Origin: UBA3071 sp965369635
GTDB taxonomy: Bacteria > Chloroflexota > Anaerolineae > UBA3071
DNA: 11,625 bases
Assembly: GCA_965369635.1 (NCBI GenBank)
Contig: CBDURC010000091.1
Location: 1 to 11,625, forward strand
Direction of reading: 5' to 3'
How positions within the stretch are numbered: position 1 is the first letter of the stretch; every line of letters begins with the position of its first letter. Positions 5,852-11,625 of this stretch are shown in pieces. The notes beneath the pieces were generated by a model. It was not told the origin of the DNA. It did no database searches and saw only the letters and a list, made by a program, of their open reading frames with translations. The position numbers and the translations under genes were made by a program.

Positions 5852-7357
5852 GTGAACACATTGACTACTCCCTGGAGCAGATTGCGCCGGTGCAGCCTGG
5901 TCGGGCAGGCCAGGCCGAACTGGGTGGCGGCGGCCGGCCTGCTGGCACTGGGGCTTCTCCTCGCCCTGGCCCCACTTGAAACGACGCTGGCGCTGCTGGT
6001 GGGTGGCGGTCTGGTGCTGCTCATTCTGCTGCGGCCGGTGGTTGGCCTCGGCCTGCTGGCACTGATCCTCCCCTTCAGCCAGGTGCAGCAAGTATCGCTG
6101 GCTGGCGCACAGTTGGGCCTGGCGGAAGCGCTGTTGGCGCTGACGCTGACCGCGTGGCTGCTGCGCATGGCCGCCCGACGGGAGATCCGCTTTCCGCATC
6201 CGCCCCTGCTGCTCCCCTTCCTGGCTTTCATTGGCGGGCAACTGCTCTCGCTCTTGGTTAGCCGCTCGCTGCGGGAGAGCTTGCCCGAATTGCTGAAATG
6301 GGTAGAGATGCTGGTGCTCTATCTCTTCGTCGCCAGCGAGGTGGAGCGGCGCCATGTGCCTTGGATCATCGGCGCGACGCTGGTGGCCGGGAGCGCGCAG
6401 GCCCTGTTGGGCGCCTACCAGTTCCTGCGCCAGGCCGGCCCGGAAGCCTTCGTCCTCCTGGGGCGGTTCATGCGCGCCTACGGCACGTTCAGCCAACCAA
6501 ACCCCTACGCTGGCTACCTGGGGCTGATCGCTCCGCTGGCGTTGAGCTTGGCGCTGTGGGCGCTGGGCCGCACGTGGGAGGGAGTGCGACGCGGCCCGCG
6601 CAAGTTGCCGCCGGATATGGGACGCCGCTGGCTGGCAGTCGGCTTCTTCGGCGGGATGACGGCACTGCTGATCGCTGGCATTGGCATGAGCTGGTCGCGG
6701 GGCGCGTGGCTGGGCTTGGCGGCCAGCGCGGTCGTTGTGAGCGCGCTGCGCAGCCGCAAAGCAGCGACGGTCTTCGCGCTGCTGGTGGCTCTCGTCGCTG
6801 CCTTGGCCATCCTGGGCAGCTTCGGGCCGATGCCGAGTTCGCTGAGCAGCCGCCTGGCTGATCTTGGAGAGTACATCCAGTACGCCACTGACCCCAGATT
6901 GGCTACCGTGGAGATCACCGATGCCAACTTCGCCGTGGTGGAGCGGGTGGCCCACTGGCGAGCGGCGTGGGGCATGTTCAGCGATCACCCTTGGCTGGGC
7001 GTGGGCATCGGCAACTTCAGCGCGGCCTACGCTGCCTATGCCCTGCCCCACTGGAGCAATCCGCTGGGCCATGCACACAACATATACCTTCACTTCCTGG
7101 GCGAAACAGGGCTCCTGGGACTTGCAGCGTACCTGTTGCTCTGGCTGGTGGCCATCGTGCGAGTGTGGCGAGCCCGCACGGCCACTGATGACTATGCGAG
7201 AGCCATCACCGTCGGCGTCCTGGGCGTCATAGCCCACCTGACTATACACAGCCTTGTGGACAACCTGTACGTACAGGGCATCTACCTGCATCTGGCGATC
7301 CTGCTGGGCATGGTGGAAGTCCGAAGCCGGCAGATTGGCACACTGGTACATTCGTAG
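5852..7357 (+). CDS. O-antigen ligase/Wzy-like polysaccharide polymerase
   Basis: A 501-aa integral membrane protein with about ten to twelve hydrophobic segments. Wzy_C/O-antigen-ligase hallmarks are clear: RAYGTFSQPNPYAGYLGL (208-225), SWSRGAWLGLA (280-290), then the large external loop with HWRAAWGMFSDHPWLGVGIG (368-387) and GHAHNIYLHFLGETGLLGL (406-424). Such proteins join or attach lipid-linked glycan repeats on the outer face of the membrane. The acceptor cannot be told, and in an organism without lipopolysaccharide it might serve an exopolysaccharide or glycoprotein. Translation starts at GTG 5852; an AGGA at 5841-5844 is the nearest Shine-Dalgarno. The gene lies 13 nt before gtrA-like and close to a GT4 gene, consistent with surface-glycan assembly. 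Confidence 0.88.
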   Translation: MNTLTTPWSRLRRCSLVGQARPNWVAAAGLLALGLLLALAPLETTLALLVGGGLVLLILLRPVVGLGLLALILPFSQVQQVSLAGAQLGLAEALLALTLTAWLLRMAARREIRFPHPPLLLPFLAFIGGQLLSLLVSRSLRESLPELLKWVEMLVLYLFVASEVERRHVPWIIGATLVAGSAQALLGAYQFLRQAGPEAFVLLGRFMRAYGTFSQPNPYAGYLGLIAPLALSLALWALGRTWEGVRRGPRKLPPDMGRRWLAVGFFGGMTALLIAGIGMSWSRGAWLGLAASAVVVSALRSRKAATVFALLVALVAALAILGSFGPMPSSLSSRLADLGEYIQYATDPRLATVEITDANFAVVERVAHWRAAWGMFSDHPWLGVGIGNFSAAYAAYALPHWSNPLGHAHNIYLHFLGETGLLGLAAYLLLWLVAIVRVWRARTATDDYARAITVGVLGVIAHLTIHSLVDNLYVQGIYLHLAILLGMVEVRSRQIGTLVHS

Positions 7358-7370
7358 AGGGAATGCCGTT

Positions 7371-7859
7371 TTGACCAGAATTGCCGCGCTCGCTCGCAAC
7401 AACTCCAAGGAGATCAACCGCTTCCTGAAGTTCGCCTCCGTCGGTGTGATCGGCACAGTGGTGGACTTCGGCGTGCTCAACCTGCTCATCCAACTGGTAG
7501 GTCTGTCCAAGCTGTGGGCCAACACCTGTTCGTTCACCGCGGCGGTCATCAGCAATTTCGTCTGGAATCGGCTGTGGACGTTCCCCGAATCGCGGGAACG
7601 TCCGCTTCTCTCGCAGCTCAGTCAGTTCGCTCTGGTCAACGTTGTCGGGCTGGCTATCAACCAGGCTATCTTCCTGGGCCTCGACCGATTTGTGTTGGGT
7701 GAGCCTGGCATGCTGGCAGCGCCCATGTCGAGCCTGGCAAGCGGGCTGGGTATCGCCCACTTCACACTGGCCTACAACCTGGCCAAGGCCATCGCCATCA
7801 TGATCGTGCTCTTCTGGAACTTCGGCGCCAACAGACTCTGGACGTATCGCGGATTGTGA
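7371..7859 (+). CDS. GtrA-family membrane protein
   Basis: A 162-aa protein with four predicted membrane spans and the GtrA signatures: FLKFASVGVIGTVVDFGVLN (18-37), NFVWNRLWTF (62-71), and a second copy of that element, NFGANRLWTY (150-159), at the C-terminus. GtrA proteins are thought to help move polyprenyl-phosphate-linked sugars across the membrane or act with cell-surface glycosyltransferases. The start is assigned as TTG at 7371: AGAGGGA at 7356-7362 ends 8 nt upstream, directly at the stop of the preceding gene. An ATG at 7363 is in another frame and stops after three codons at a TGA that overlaps this TTG, so it could feed re-initiation. The N-terminus is basic, as usual. Confidence 0.85.
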   Translation: MTRIAALARNNSKEINRFLKFASVGVIGTVVDFGVLNLLIQLVGLSKLWANTCSFTAAVISNFVWNRLWTFPESRERPLLSQLSQFALVNVVGLAINQAIFLGLDRFVLGEPGMLAAPMSSLASGLGIAHFTLAYNLAKAIAIMIVLFWNFGANRLWTYRGL

Positions 7860-7892
7860 ACACACGGTTGGACTAATCCTGGAGAATTGGAA

Positions 7893-8150
7893 ATGACTGA
7901 ACTAACCTTCGCTGAAACCTTGGATGTGCTAGTGCGCGAGATAGGCGAGGACGAGACCACCGTCCTGGCGAAAGCTATGCGCACCGGCGTTAGCATCCTC
8001 TACCGACAGCACGTGATTGGCCGCTTCGTGGCTGGCACGATATCCCGTGCCGAAGCCGTAGCTGCGCTGGGGCCAAAGGTGGTAGAAGACCTGGAGTATC
8101 AACGCGACGCTCTGGCTCGAGACATTGCCTGGGGGCTGCGCCGTGGCTAG
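7893..8150 (+). CDS. Small antitoxin-like protein (VapB-type partner of a lost PIN toxin)
   Basis: An 85-aa acidic and helical protein. Its second half, GTISRAEAVAALGPKVVEDLEYQRDALARDIAWGL, is one continuous segment at about residues 47-81 in which the SRAEAVAALG helix-turn and the DxxWGL ending resemble small antitoxins that I associate with PIN-domain toxins. I do not recognise a named family. ATG 7893 follows GGAGA (7881-7885) by 7 nt. The stop overlaps by 8 nt with the GTG of the next, degenerate frame, the typical overlap of antitoxin with toxin. Since the toxin looks lost, the antitoxin may be an orphan, possibly kept by chance or acting on a related toxin elsewhere. The pair sits between gtrA-like and the GT4 gene. 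Confidence 0.55.
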   Translation: MTELTFAETLDVLVREIGEDETTVLAKAMRTGVSILYRQHVIGRFVAGTISRAEAVAALGPKVVEDLEYQRDALARDIAWGLRRG

Positions 8151-8235
8151 AGCCATTGCTGACACCCGTAGCACATTGTTCATCAGCCCCAACTTCCACC
8201 AGGTGATCTATCAGCTCCTAGCCGAGTTGTCATAG
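8143..8235 (+). pseudogene. Collapsed PIN-domain (VapC/DUF3368-like) toxin remnant
   Basis: A 30-codon frame starting at GTG, overlapping the upstream antitoxin-like gene by 8 nt. Its first eight residues, MARAIADT, match the start of DUF3368-type PIN toxins, including the first catalytic Asp (Asp7). The remainder, LFISPNFHQVIYQLLAE (from residue 12), resembles the C-terminal end of such toxins (hydrophobic-xSxxhxxxhhxxxGE). The roughly 120-130 residues that normally lie between are absent, as if an in-frame internal deletion joined the two ends. With three of the PIN acidic residues missing it cannot be active. Seen: overlap, start string, length. Inferred: the family and the deletion. A tiny functional peptide is the alternative. 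Confidence 0.45.
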
Positions 8236-8243
8236 GCACAACT

Positions 8244-9395
8244 ATGCGCATAGCCATAGACTACACCCCCGCCATACGCCAAGGCGCAGGGATCGGCCGC
8301 TACACGAGAGGGCTGGTGGCGACCCTGATGGAACTCGACCACGAGAACGAATACACTCTGCTGGTGATAGGCGGAAGGCAAGAGGCAGGAAGCAAGAGGC
8401 CAATAGGTTTGCATCCTGCATCCCTGCCGCCGAACTTCCGTATCCGGCGACTGCCACTCCCCCACCGCCTGGTGACCATCGCCTGGCATCGGCTGCGCCT
8501 GCCGTTGCCGGCGGAGCTGTTCGTTGGCCCCGTGGACATCTTCCATTCGCCCGACTTCGTGCTGCCTCCGCTGCGCCGCGCCCGCGGCCTGATCACCGTC
8601 CACGATCTGGCCTTCCTGCGCGTGCCCGAGTGCGCCGATCCCGGCTTGCGCGCCTATCTCGCCACCGCCGTGCCCCGCTCCATCGCCCGCTCCGACCGCA
8701 TCCTGGCCGATTCGTTGAGCACCAAGCTGGATCTGATGGAGTTGCTGAACGTGCCGGGAAAGCGCATCAGCATCGTACCAGCCGGCGTCGAACCGCGCTT
8801 TCGCCCTATCGAGGATGAAGGAGAGCTGGAACGAGTACGTCGCCGCTATTCGCTGGACGAACCGTTCATCCTCAGCCTCGGTACGCTGGAGCCACGCAAG
8901 AACTACGTTCGTCTCATCGAAGCATGTGCCCAGCTTAGGCGTCGTCTGCCTTCTGCCCCCAGCCTGATCATCGCTGGTGGCCACGGATGGCTATACGAAG
9001 ACATCCTCGCTGCGGCCAAACGGCAGGGCAATGGCGGCGTGCGTTCCCTCGGCTTTGTCCCCGATGAAGACTTGCCTGCCCTCTACACGCTTGCCGAGCT
9101 CTTCGCCTTCCCCTCGCTCTACGAAGGATTCGGCCTACCTCCACTGGAAGCCATGGCTTGCGGCACGCCGGTCGTCTGCTCCAATCGCCCCTCACTGCCC
9201 GAAACCGTAGGTGACGCGGCGCTGATGGTGGATGCCGAAGACATCGAAGGGCTGGTCGCAGCCATGCAGCGAGCACTGCAAGATGTGATGCTACGGGTGG
9301 AATTGATCGAGAAGGGTTTCGCTCAAGCCAAGCGCTTCACGTGGGAAAGCGCGGCAGAGAAGCTGCTGGCTGTCTACGAGGAGACACGGCGATGA
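8244..9395 (+). CDS. Family 4 glycosyltransferase (GT-B fold)
   Basis: A 383-aa protein with the GT4 layout. The N-terminal Rossmann half starts MRIAIDYTPAIRQGAGIGRY (glycine-rich loop, Gly14-Gly18) and includes FHSPDFVLPP and ITVHDLAFL (His120). The C-terminal half has the donor-site GTLEPRKNYVRLIEA (213-227, Arg218/Lys219) and the E-x7-E motif FPSLYEGFGLPPLEAMACGT (289-308, Glu294 and Glu302). It transfers a hexose or similar sugar from a nucleotide-sugar onto a glycan or lipid at the cytoplasmic face; the sugar is not predictable. Residues about 44-60 carry an extra 15-residue stretch encoded by a short heptad repeat (see the repeat entry). The ATG at 8244 follows the PIN remnant stop by 8 nt. 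It ends in an ATGA overlap with an alternative start of the permease. Confidence 0.92.
   Translation: MRIAIDYTPAIRQGAGIGRYTRGLVATLMELDHENEYTLLVIGGRQEAGSKRPIGLHPASLPPNFRIRRLPLPHRLVTIAWHRLRLPLPAELFVGPVDIFHSPDFVLPPLRRARGLITVHDLAFLRVPECADPGLRAYLATAVPRSIARSDRILADSLSTKLDLMELLNVPGKRISIVPAGVEPRFRPIEDEGELERVRRRYSLDEPFILSLGTLEPRKNYVRLIEACAQLRRRLPSAPSLIIAGGHGWLYEDILAAAKRQGNGGVRSLGFVPDEDLPALYTLAELFAFPSLYEGFGLPPLEAMACGTPVVCSNRPSLPETVGDAALMVDAEDIEGLVAAMQRALQDVMLRVELIEKGFAQAKRFTWESAAEKLLAVYEETRR
8373..8428. repeat. Heptanucleotide repeat inside the GT4 coding region
   Basis: From 8373 the sequence runs in 7-nt units: GGAAGGC, AAGAGGC, AGGAAGC, AAGAGGC (8373-8400), then CAATAGG, TTTGCAT, CCTGCAT, CCCTGCC (to 8428) that keep period but drift in sequence. 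It encodes the residues GRQEAGSKRPIGLHPAS in the glycosyltransferase, between the first beta-alpha units, where related enzymes are shorter. The frame stays open across it. The first four units are clear, the last four are weaker. Confidence 0.75.
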
Positions 9396-9424
9396 CAACA
9401 CAGCCGAAAGGAGGCCAAAGACGA

Positions 9425-9922
9425 ATGAATACCTCCACATTGATCATGATTGGCCTGGCCATCATCTTGACCATCGTGGCCATTTTACGCGGCGGCGTGC
9501 ACTGGCAGGGGTTGGAACGGGGCGGGCGCATGCTCTGGAGCAACCTGCTGCTGCTCGTGGCCTCGTTTGCCGTGGCCGGCCTGGCCCAGGTCTTGATCCC
9601 CCAGGAGATCATCCAGCGCTGGATAGGGGCAGAATCGGGTCTCAGGGGCATCATTCTGGGCAGCATCGCTGGCGGCCTGACGCCGGGCGGCCCCTATGCC
9701 GTGTTTCCCATCGTGGGCTCACTCTATCAGGCGGGAGCAAGCCTTGGAGCCGTGGTCAGCTTCGTCAGCGCCTGGTCGCTGTGGTCGGTGACTCGACTGC
9801 CGATGGAGGTAGCCCTTATCGGGCCGCGGGCAACCCTGGTGCGCTTCGCCGCCACCCTCGTAGTGCCGCCGCTGGCTGGCCTGTTCGCCCAGCACGTGCT
9901 GGGACGTCTAATTCAATTCTAG
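9425..9922 (+). CDS. Half-length DUF318/ArsP_1-type permease
   Basis: A 165-aa membrane protein with about five hydrophobic spans (about 4-21, 38-58, 74-98, 104-123, 137-158). The GGLTPGGPYAVFPIVGSLYQ (83-102) and the following VSFVSAWSLWSVTRLPMEVA (111-130) match the conserved half of the DUF318/PF03773 permeases, which usually have two such halves in about 300-350 aa. Here a single half stands alone and would have to dimerise. Some family members export arsenic compounds, but nothing here points to arsenic. The start at 9425 follows AAAGGAGG (9407-9414) by 10 nt. An earlier ATG at 9392 overlaps the GT4 stop (ATGA) with its own GAGGAG and would add 11 residues; both are possible. It stops directly at the flavin-reductase Shine-Dalgarno. 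Confidence 0.75.
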   Translation: MNTSTLIMIGLAIILTIVAILRGGVHWQGLERGGRMLWSNLLLLVASFAVAGLAQVLIPQEIIQRWIGAESGLRGIILGSIAGGLTPGGPYAVFPIVGSLYQAGASLGAVVSFVSAWSLWSVTRLPMEVALIGPRATLVRFAATLVVPPLAGLFAQHVLGRLIQF

Positions 9923-9939
9923 AAAGGAGACCGAGTATC

Positions 9940-10455
9940 ATGACCAACCGCATCGAAGTTCCGTACACGTATCGTTTCGCCGACATGGTGGACCGCCTGG
10001 ACGACGCCGGCCTGTTGCTGGCGGCCACCAAGCGCTCCGGCGAATCCAACGTCATGACCATTGGCTGGGGCACGGTGGGCGTCGTGTGGGGCCTGCCCAT
10101 GTTCACCGTGCTGGTGCGCCCCTCCCGCTTCACCTACCAGTTCATCGAGGACGCCGGGGAGTTCACCGTCAATGTGCCGTCGCCGGACATGCGAGCATTC
10201 GTGGATTTCTGCGGGACGCGCAGCGGGCGCGACGTGAACAAGTTCGCCGAATTCGACATCGCCAGCAGCCCTGGCCAGCGGGTGCAGAGCGTGACCATTG
10301 ACCCCTGCCCGTGGGTCTACGAGTGTCGCGTGGTACAGAAGAACGACGTCCTGCCCGAAACGTTGGCACCGAAGATCATCACCGCCTACTACCCGCGCGG
10401 TGACTTCCATCGTGTGTACTACGGAGAGATCCTGGGCGTGTTCGCCACGGAGTAG
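9940..10455 (+). CDS. Flavin reductase-like FMN-binding protein
   Basis: A 171-aa protein of the flavin reductase-like family (PF01613). Visible elements are NVMTIGWGTVGVVWGLPMFT (37-56), the binding-region string RPSRFTYQFIEDAGEFTVNV (60-79), CGTRSGRDVNKF (91-102) and the C-terminal HRVYYGEILGVFA (157-169). These proteins bind FMN and reduce flavin or act as small NAD(P)H-linked reductases or hydroxylase partners. The physiological partner is not evident. The ATG at 9940 follows AAAGGAGA (9923-9930), which begins right after the permease TAG, so the two are probably co-translated. Its stop lies at the first base of the octad repeat that follows. Confidence 0.88.
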   Translation: MTNRIEVPYTYRFADMVDRLDDAGLLLAATKRSGESNVMTIGWGTVGVVWGLPMFTVLVRPSRFTYQFIEDAGEFTVNVPSPDMRAFVDFCGTRSGRDVNKFAEFDIASSPGQRVQSVTIDPCPWVYECRVVQKNDVLPETLAPKIITAYYPRGDFHRVYYGEILGVFATE

Positions 10456-10555
10456 ACAAGTACATAAGTAGACAAGTAGACAAGGCAACCTTGTCCCTTG
10501 CTACCCCCTTGTTTCCTTGTTTCCTTGTTTACTTGTTCACTTGTTTCCTTCCTCA
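10455..10555. repeat. Period-8 repeat with two opposite arms and a central hairpin
   Basis: This 101-nt gap between genes has a left arm of 8-nt units (GACAAGTA, CATAAGTA, GACAAGTA, GACAAGGC; 10455-10486) and a right arm of complementary-type units (CTTGTTTC twice, CTTGTTTA, CTTGTTCA, CTTGTTTC, then CTTCCTCA; 10508-10555). The core GACAAGG-CAA-CCTTGTC (10479-10495) is a 7-bp stem with a 3-nt loop, and outer units could extend pairing imperfectly. It may act as a transcription terminator or mRNA stabiliser, though there is no U-run. The Shine-Dalgarno of the next gene begins at its last base (10555). Confidence 0.85.
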
Positions 10556-10567
10556 AGGAGTCAAACA

Positions 10568-11625
10568 ATGCACTTCGAGCTCACCGAAGAACAGCGTATG
10601 ACCCGCGAGATGGTGCGGGACTTCGCCGAGAACGAGATCAAGCCGCTAGCCCAGGAGCGAGACCACACAGGAGAGTTCCCCTGGGAGCTCATCCGCAAGA
10701 TGGGGCCGCTGGGCCTGCTGGGGCTGCCCATTTCCGAGGAGTACGGCGGCGCGGGGGCCGATACGGTCTGCTATGCCATCGCCGTGGAGGAAATCGCCCG
10801 CGTGTGCGGTTCCACCGCCATCACGGTAGCCGCGCACACCTCACTGGGCACCTACCCCATCTACCGCTTCGGCAGCGAGGAGCAGAAGCGCAAGTACCTG
10901 CCGAGGCTGGCCAGTGGTCAGGGGTTGGCCGCCTTCGGCCTGACCGAGCCGGAGGCTGGCTCCGACGCCGGAGCCACCAGGACGCGGGCTGTGCTGCAAG
11001 GCGACGAGTGGGTCCTCAACGGGCAGAAGATCTTCATCACCAACGGCTCCATCGCCGAGGTGGTGATCATCACCGCCGTCACCGAGCCAGAGAAGGGCAC
11101 ACGGGGCATCAGCAACTTCATCGTCGAGAAGGGCACGCCGGGTTTCCGCCCGGGACGTGATGAGGAGAAGATGGGCCTCAAAGCCTCCGTGACCTCTGAG
11201 CTGTTCCTGGAAGATTGCCGTGTGCCCAGAGAGAATTTCCTGGGCCAGCCTGGCGAAGGGTACAAGCAGTTCCTCATCACCTTGGACGGCGGGCGCATCA
11301 GCATCGGGGCCATGGCTTTGGGATTGGCACAAGGGGCCTACGAGCGGGCGCTGGCCTATTCCAAGGAGCGGGTACAGTTCGGCCAGCCCATCGCCAAGTT
11401 CCAGGCCATCCAGTGGATGCTGGCGGACATGGCCACGGAGATCGAAGCCGCCCGGCTGATGATCTATCGCTCTGCCTGGCTCAAAGACCAAGGCGTGCGC
11501 TTCACAAAGGAAGCGGCCATGGCCAAGCTCTACGCCTCGGAGGTGGCCGAGCGGGCTTGCTTCAAGGCTGTGCAGATCCACGGCGGCTACGGCTACATGC
11601 GGGAGTACGATGTGGAGCGCATGTA
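10568..11625 (+). CDS. Acyl-CoA dehydrogenase, C-terminus cut by window end
   Basis: The first 352 residues of about 380. It is an FAD-dependent short/branched-chain-type acyl-CoA dehydrogenase that oxidises acyl-CoA to 2-enoyl-CoA and passes electrons to ETF. Signatures are FGLTEPEAGSDAGA (123-136), the FAD/substrate loop NGQKIFITNG (151-160), RVQFGQPIAKFQAIQWMLAD (a beta-oxidation ACAD hallmark near residue 265) and QIHGGYGYMREYDVERM near the cut. The catalytic Glu, in the family in an IYEGT string shortly after this point, lies beyond the window, so activity cannot be confirmed. The start is ATG 10568 with AAGGAG (10555-10560) 7 nt upstream. The preceding 112 nt hold the octad repeat. Confidence 0.95.
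   Translation, partial: MHFELTEEQRMTREMVRDFAENEIKPLAQERDHTGEFPWELIRKMGPLGLLGLPISEEYGGAGADTVCYAIAVEEIARVCGSTAITVAAHTSLGTYPIYRFGSEEQKRKYLPRLASGQGLAAFGLTEPEAGSDAGATRTRAVLQGDEWVLNGQKIFITNGSIAEVVIITAVTEPEKGTRGISNFIVEKGTPGFRPGRDEEKMGLKASVTSELFLEDCRVPRENFLGQPGEGYKQFLITLDGGRISIGAMALGLAQGAYERALAYSKERVQFGQPIAKFQAIQWMLADMATEIEAARLMIYRSAWLKDQGVRFTKEAAMAKLYASEVAERACFKAVQIHGGYGYMREYDVERM

Noticed and set aside
5687..7555. A 622-aa open frame on the minus strand opposite the Wzy-like gene
   Set aside because: It is rich in Q, R, H and A with no membrane or known domain pattern, the usual mirror of a GC-rich Leu/Ala-rich gene; the plus-strand frame has clear Wzy motifs and a promoter.
8211..8984. A 257-aa minus-strand frame opposite the GT4 gene
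   Set aside because: Low-complexity antisense shadow; the plus strand carries the full GT4 motif set.
10479..10495. Rho-independent terminator
   Set aside because: The 7-bp stem has only a 3-nt loop and is not followed by a T-run on either strand, so I record it as part of the repeat instead.

Overview
The window is high-GC bacterial DNA, densely coding, with genes in two divergent blocks. Protein types and motifs (ligA with a neighbouring PolX-type HhH protein, Wzy/GtrA/GT4 surface genes, several toxin-antitoxin-like pairs, short tandem repeats between genes) suggest a Chloroflexota-type bacterium, perhaps Anaerolineae. This is an inference from style of sequence, not a database match.

Minus-strand block (about 5660 down to 1). 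A promoter at 5686-5714 reads leftwards into a likely co-transcribed series: a 157-aa standalone PolX-type helix-hairpin-helix protein, the NAD-dependent DNA ligase ligA, a GNAT/SCP2-like acetyltransferase that overlaps ligA by ATGA, a HEPN-domain protein and an MNT nucleotidyltransferase that overlap by 44 nt (type VII toxin-antitoxin layout), and a gamma-carbonic-anhydrase-family hexapeptide protein overlapping MNT by 8 nt. After a 89-nt gap (342-430) comes a small antitoxin-like gene and the first 22 codons of a TumE/DUF6516-like toxin that runs off the left edge.

Plus-strand block (5727 to the right edge). A near-consensus promoter (TTGACA-17-TATTAT) is followed by a nine-unit heptanucleotide repeat and then a Wzy/O-antigen-ligase-like membrane protein, a GtrA-family membrane protein, a small antitoxin-like gene, a collapsed remnant of what looks like a PIN toxin, a GT4 glycosyltransferase, a half-length DUF318-type permease, a flavin reductase and a 5' portion of an acyl-CoA dehydrogenase. 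The first genes form a surface-glycan group; the last three look metabolic and unrelated to it.

The most unusual points are: (1) short tandem repeats of period 7 or 8 at three sites, one of them inside the glycosyltransferase reading frame; (2) a 30-codon frame that joins the start and end of a PIN-toxin-like sequence just behind an intact antitoxin-like gene; (3) a PolX N-terminal lyase-type module made as a separate protein beside ligA; and (4) three toxin-antitoxin-like loci within 11.6 kb. No RNA genes, CRISPR arrays, insertion sequences or att sites were recognised.
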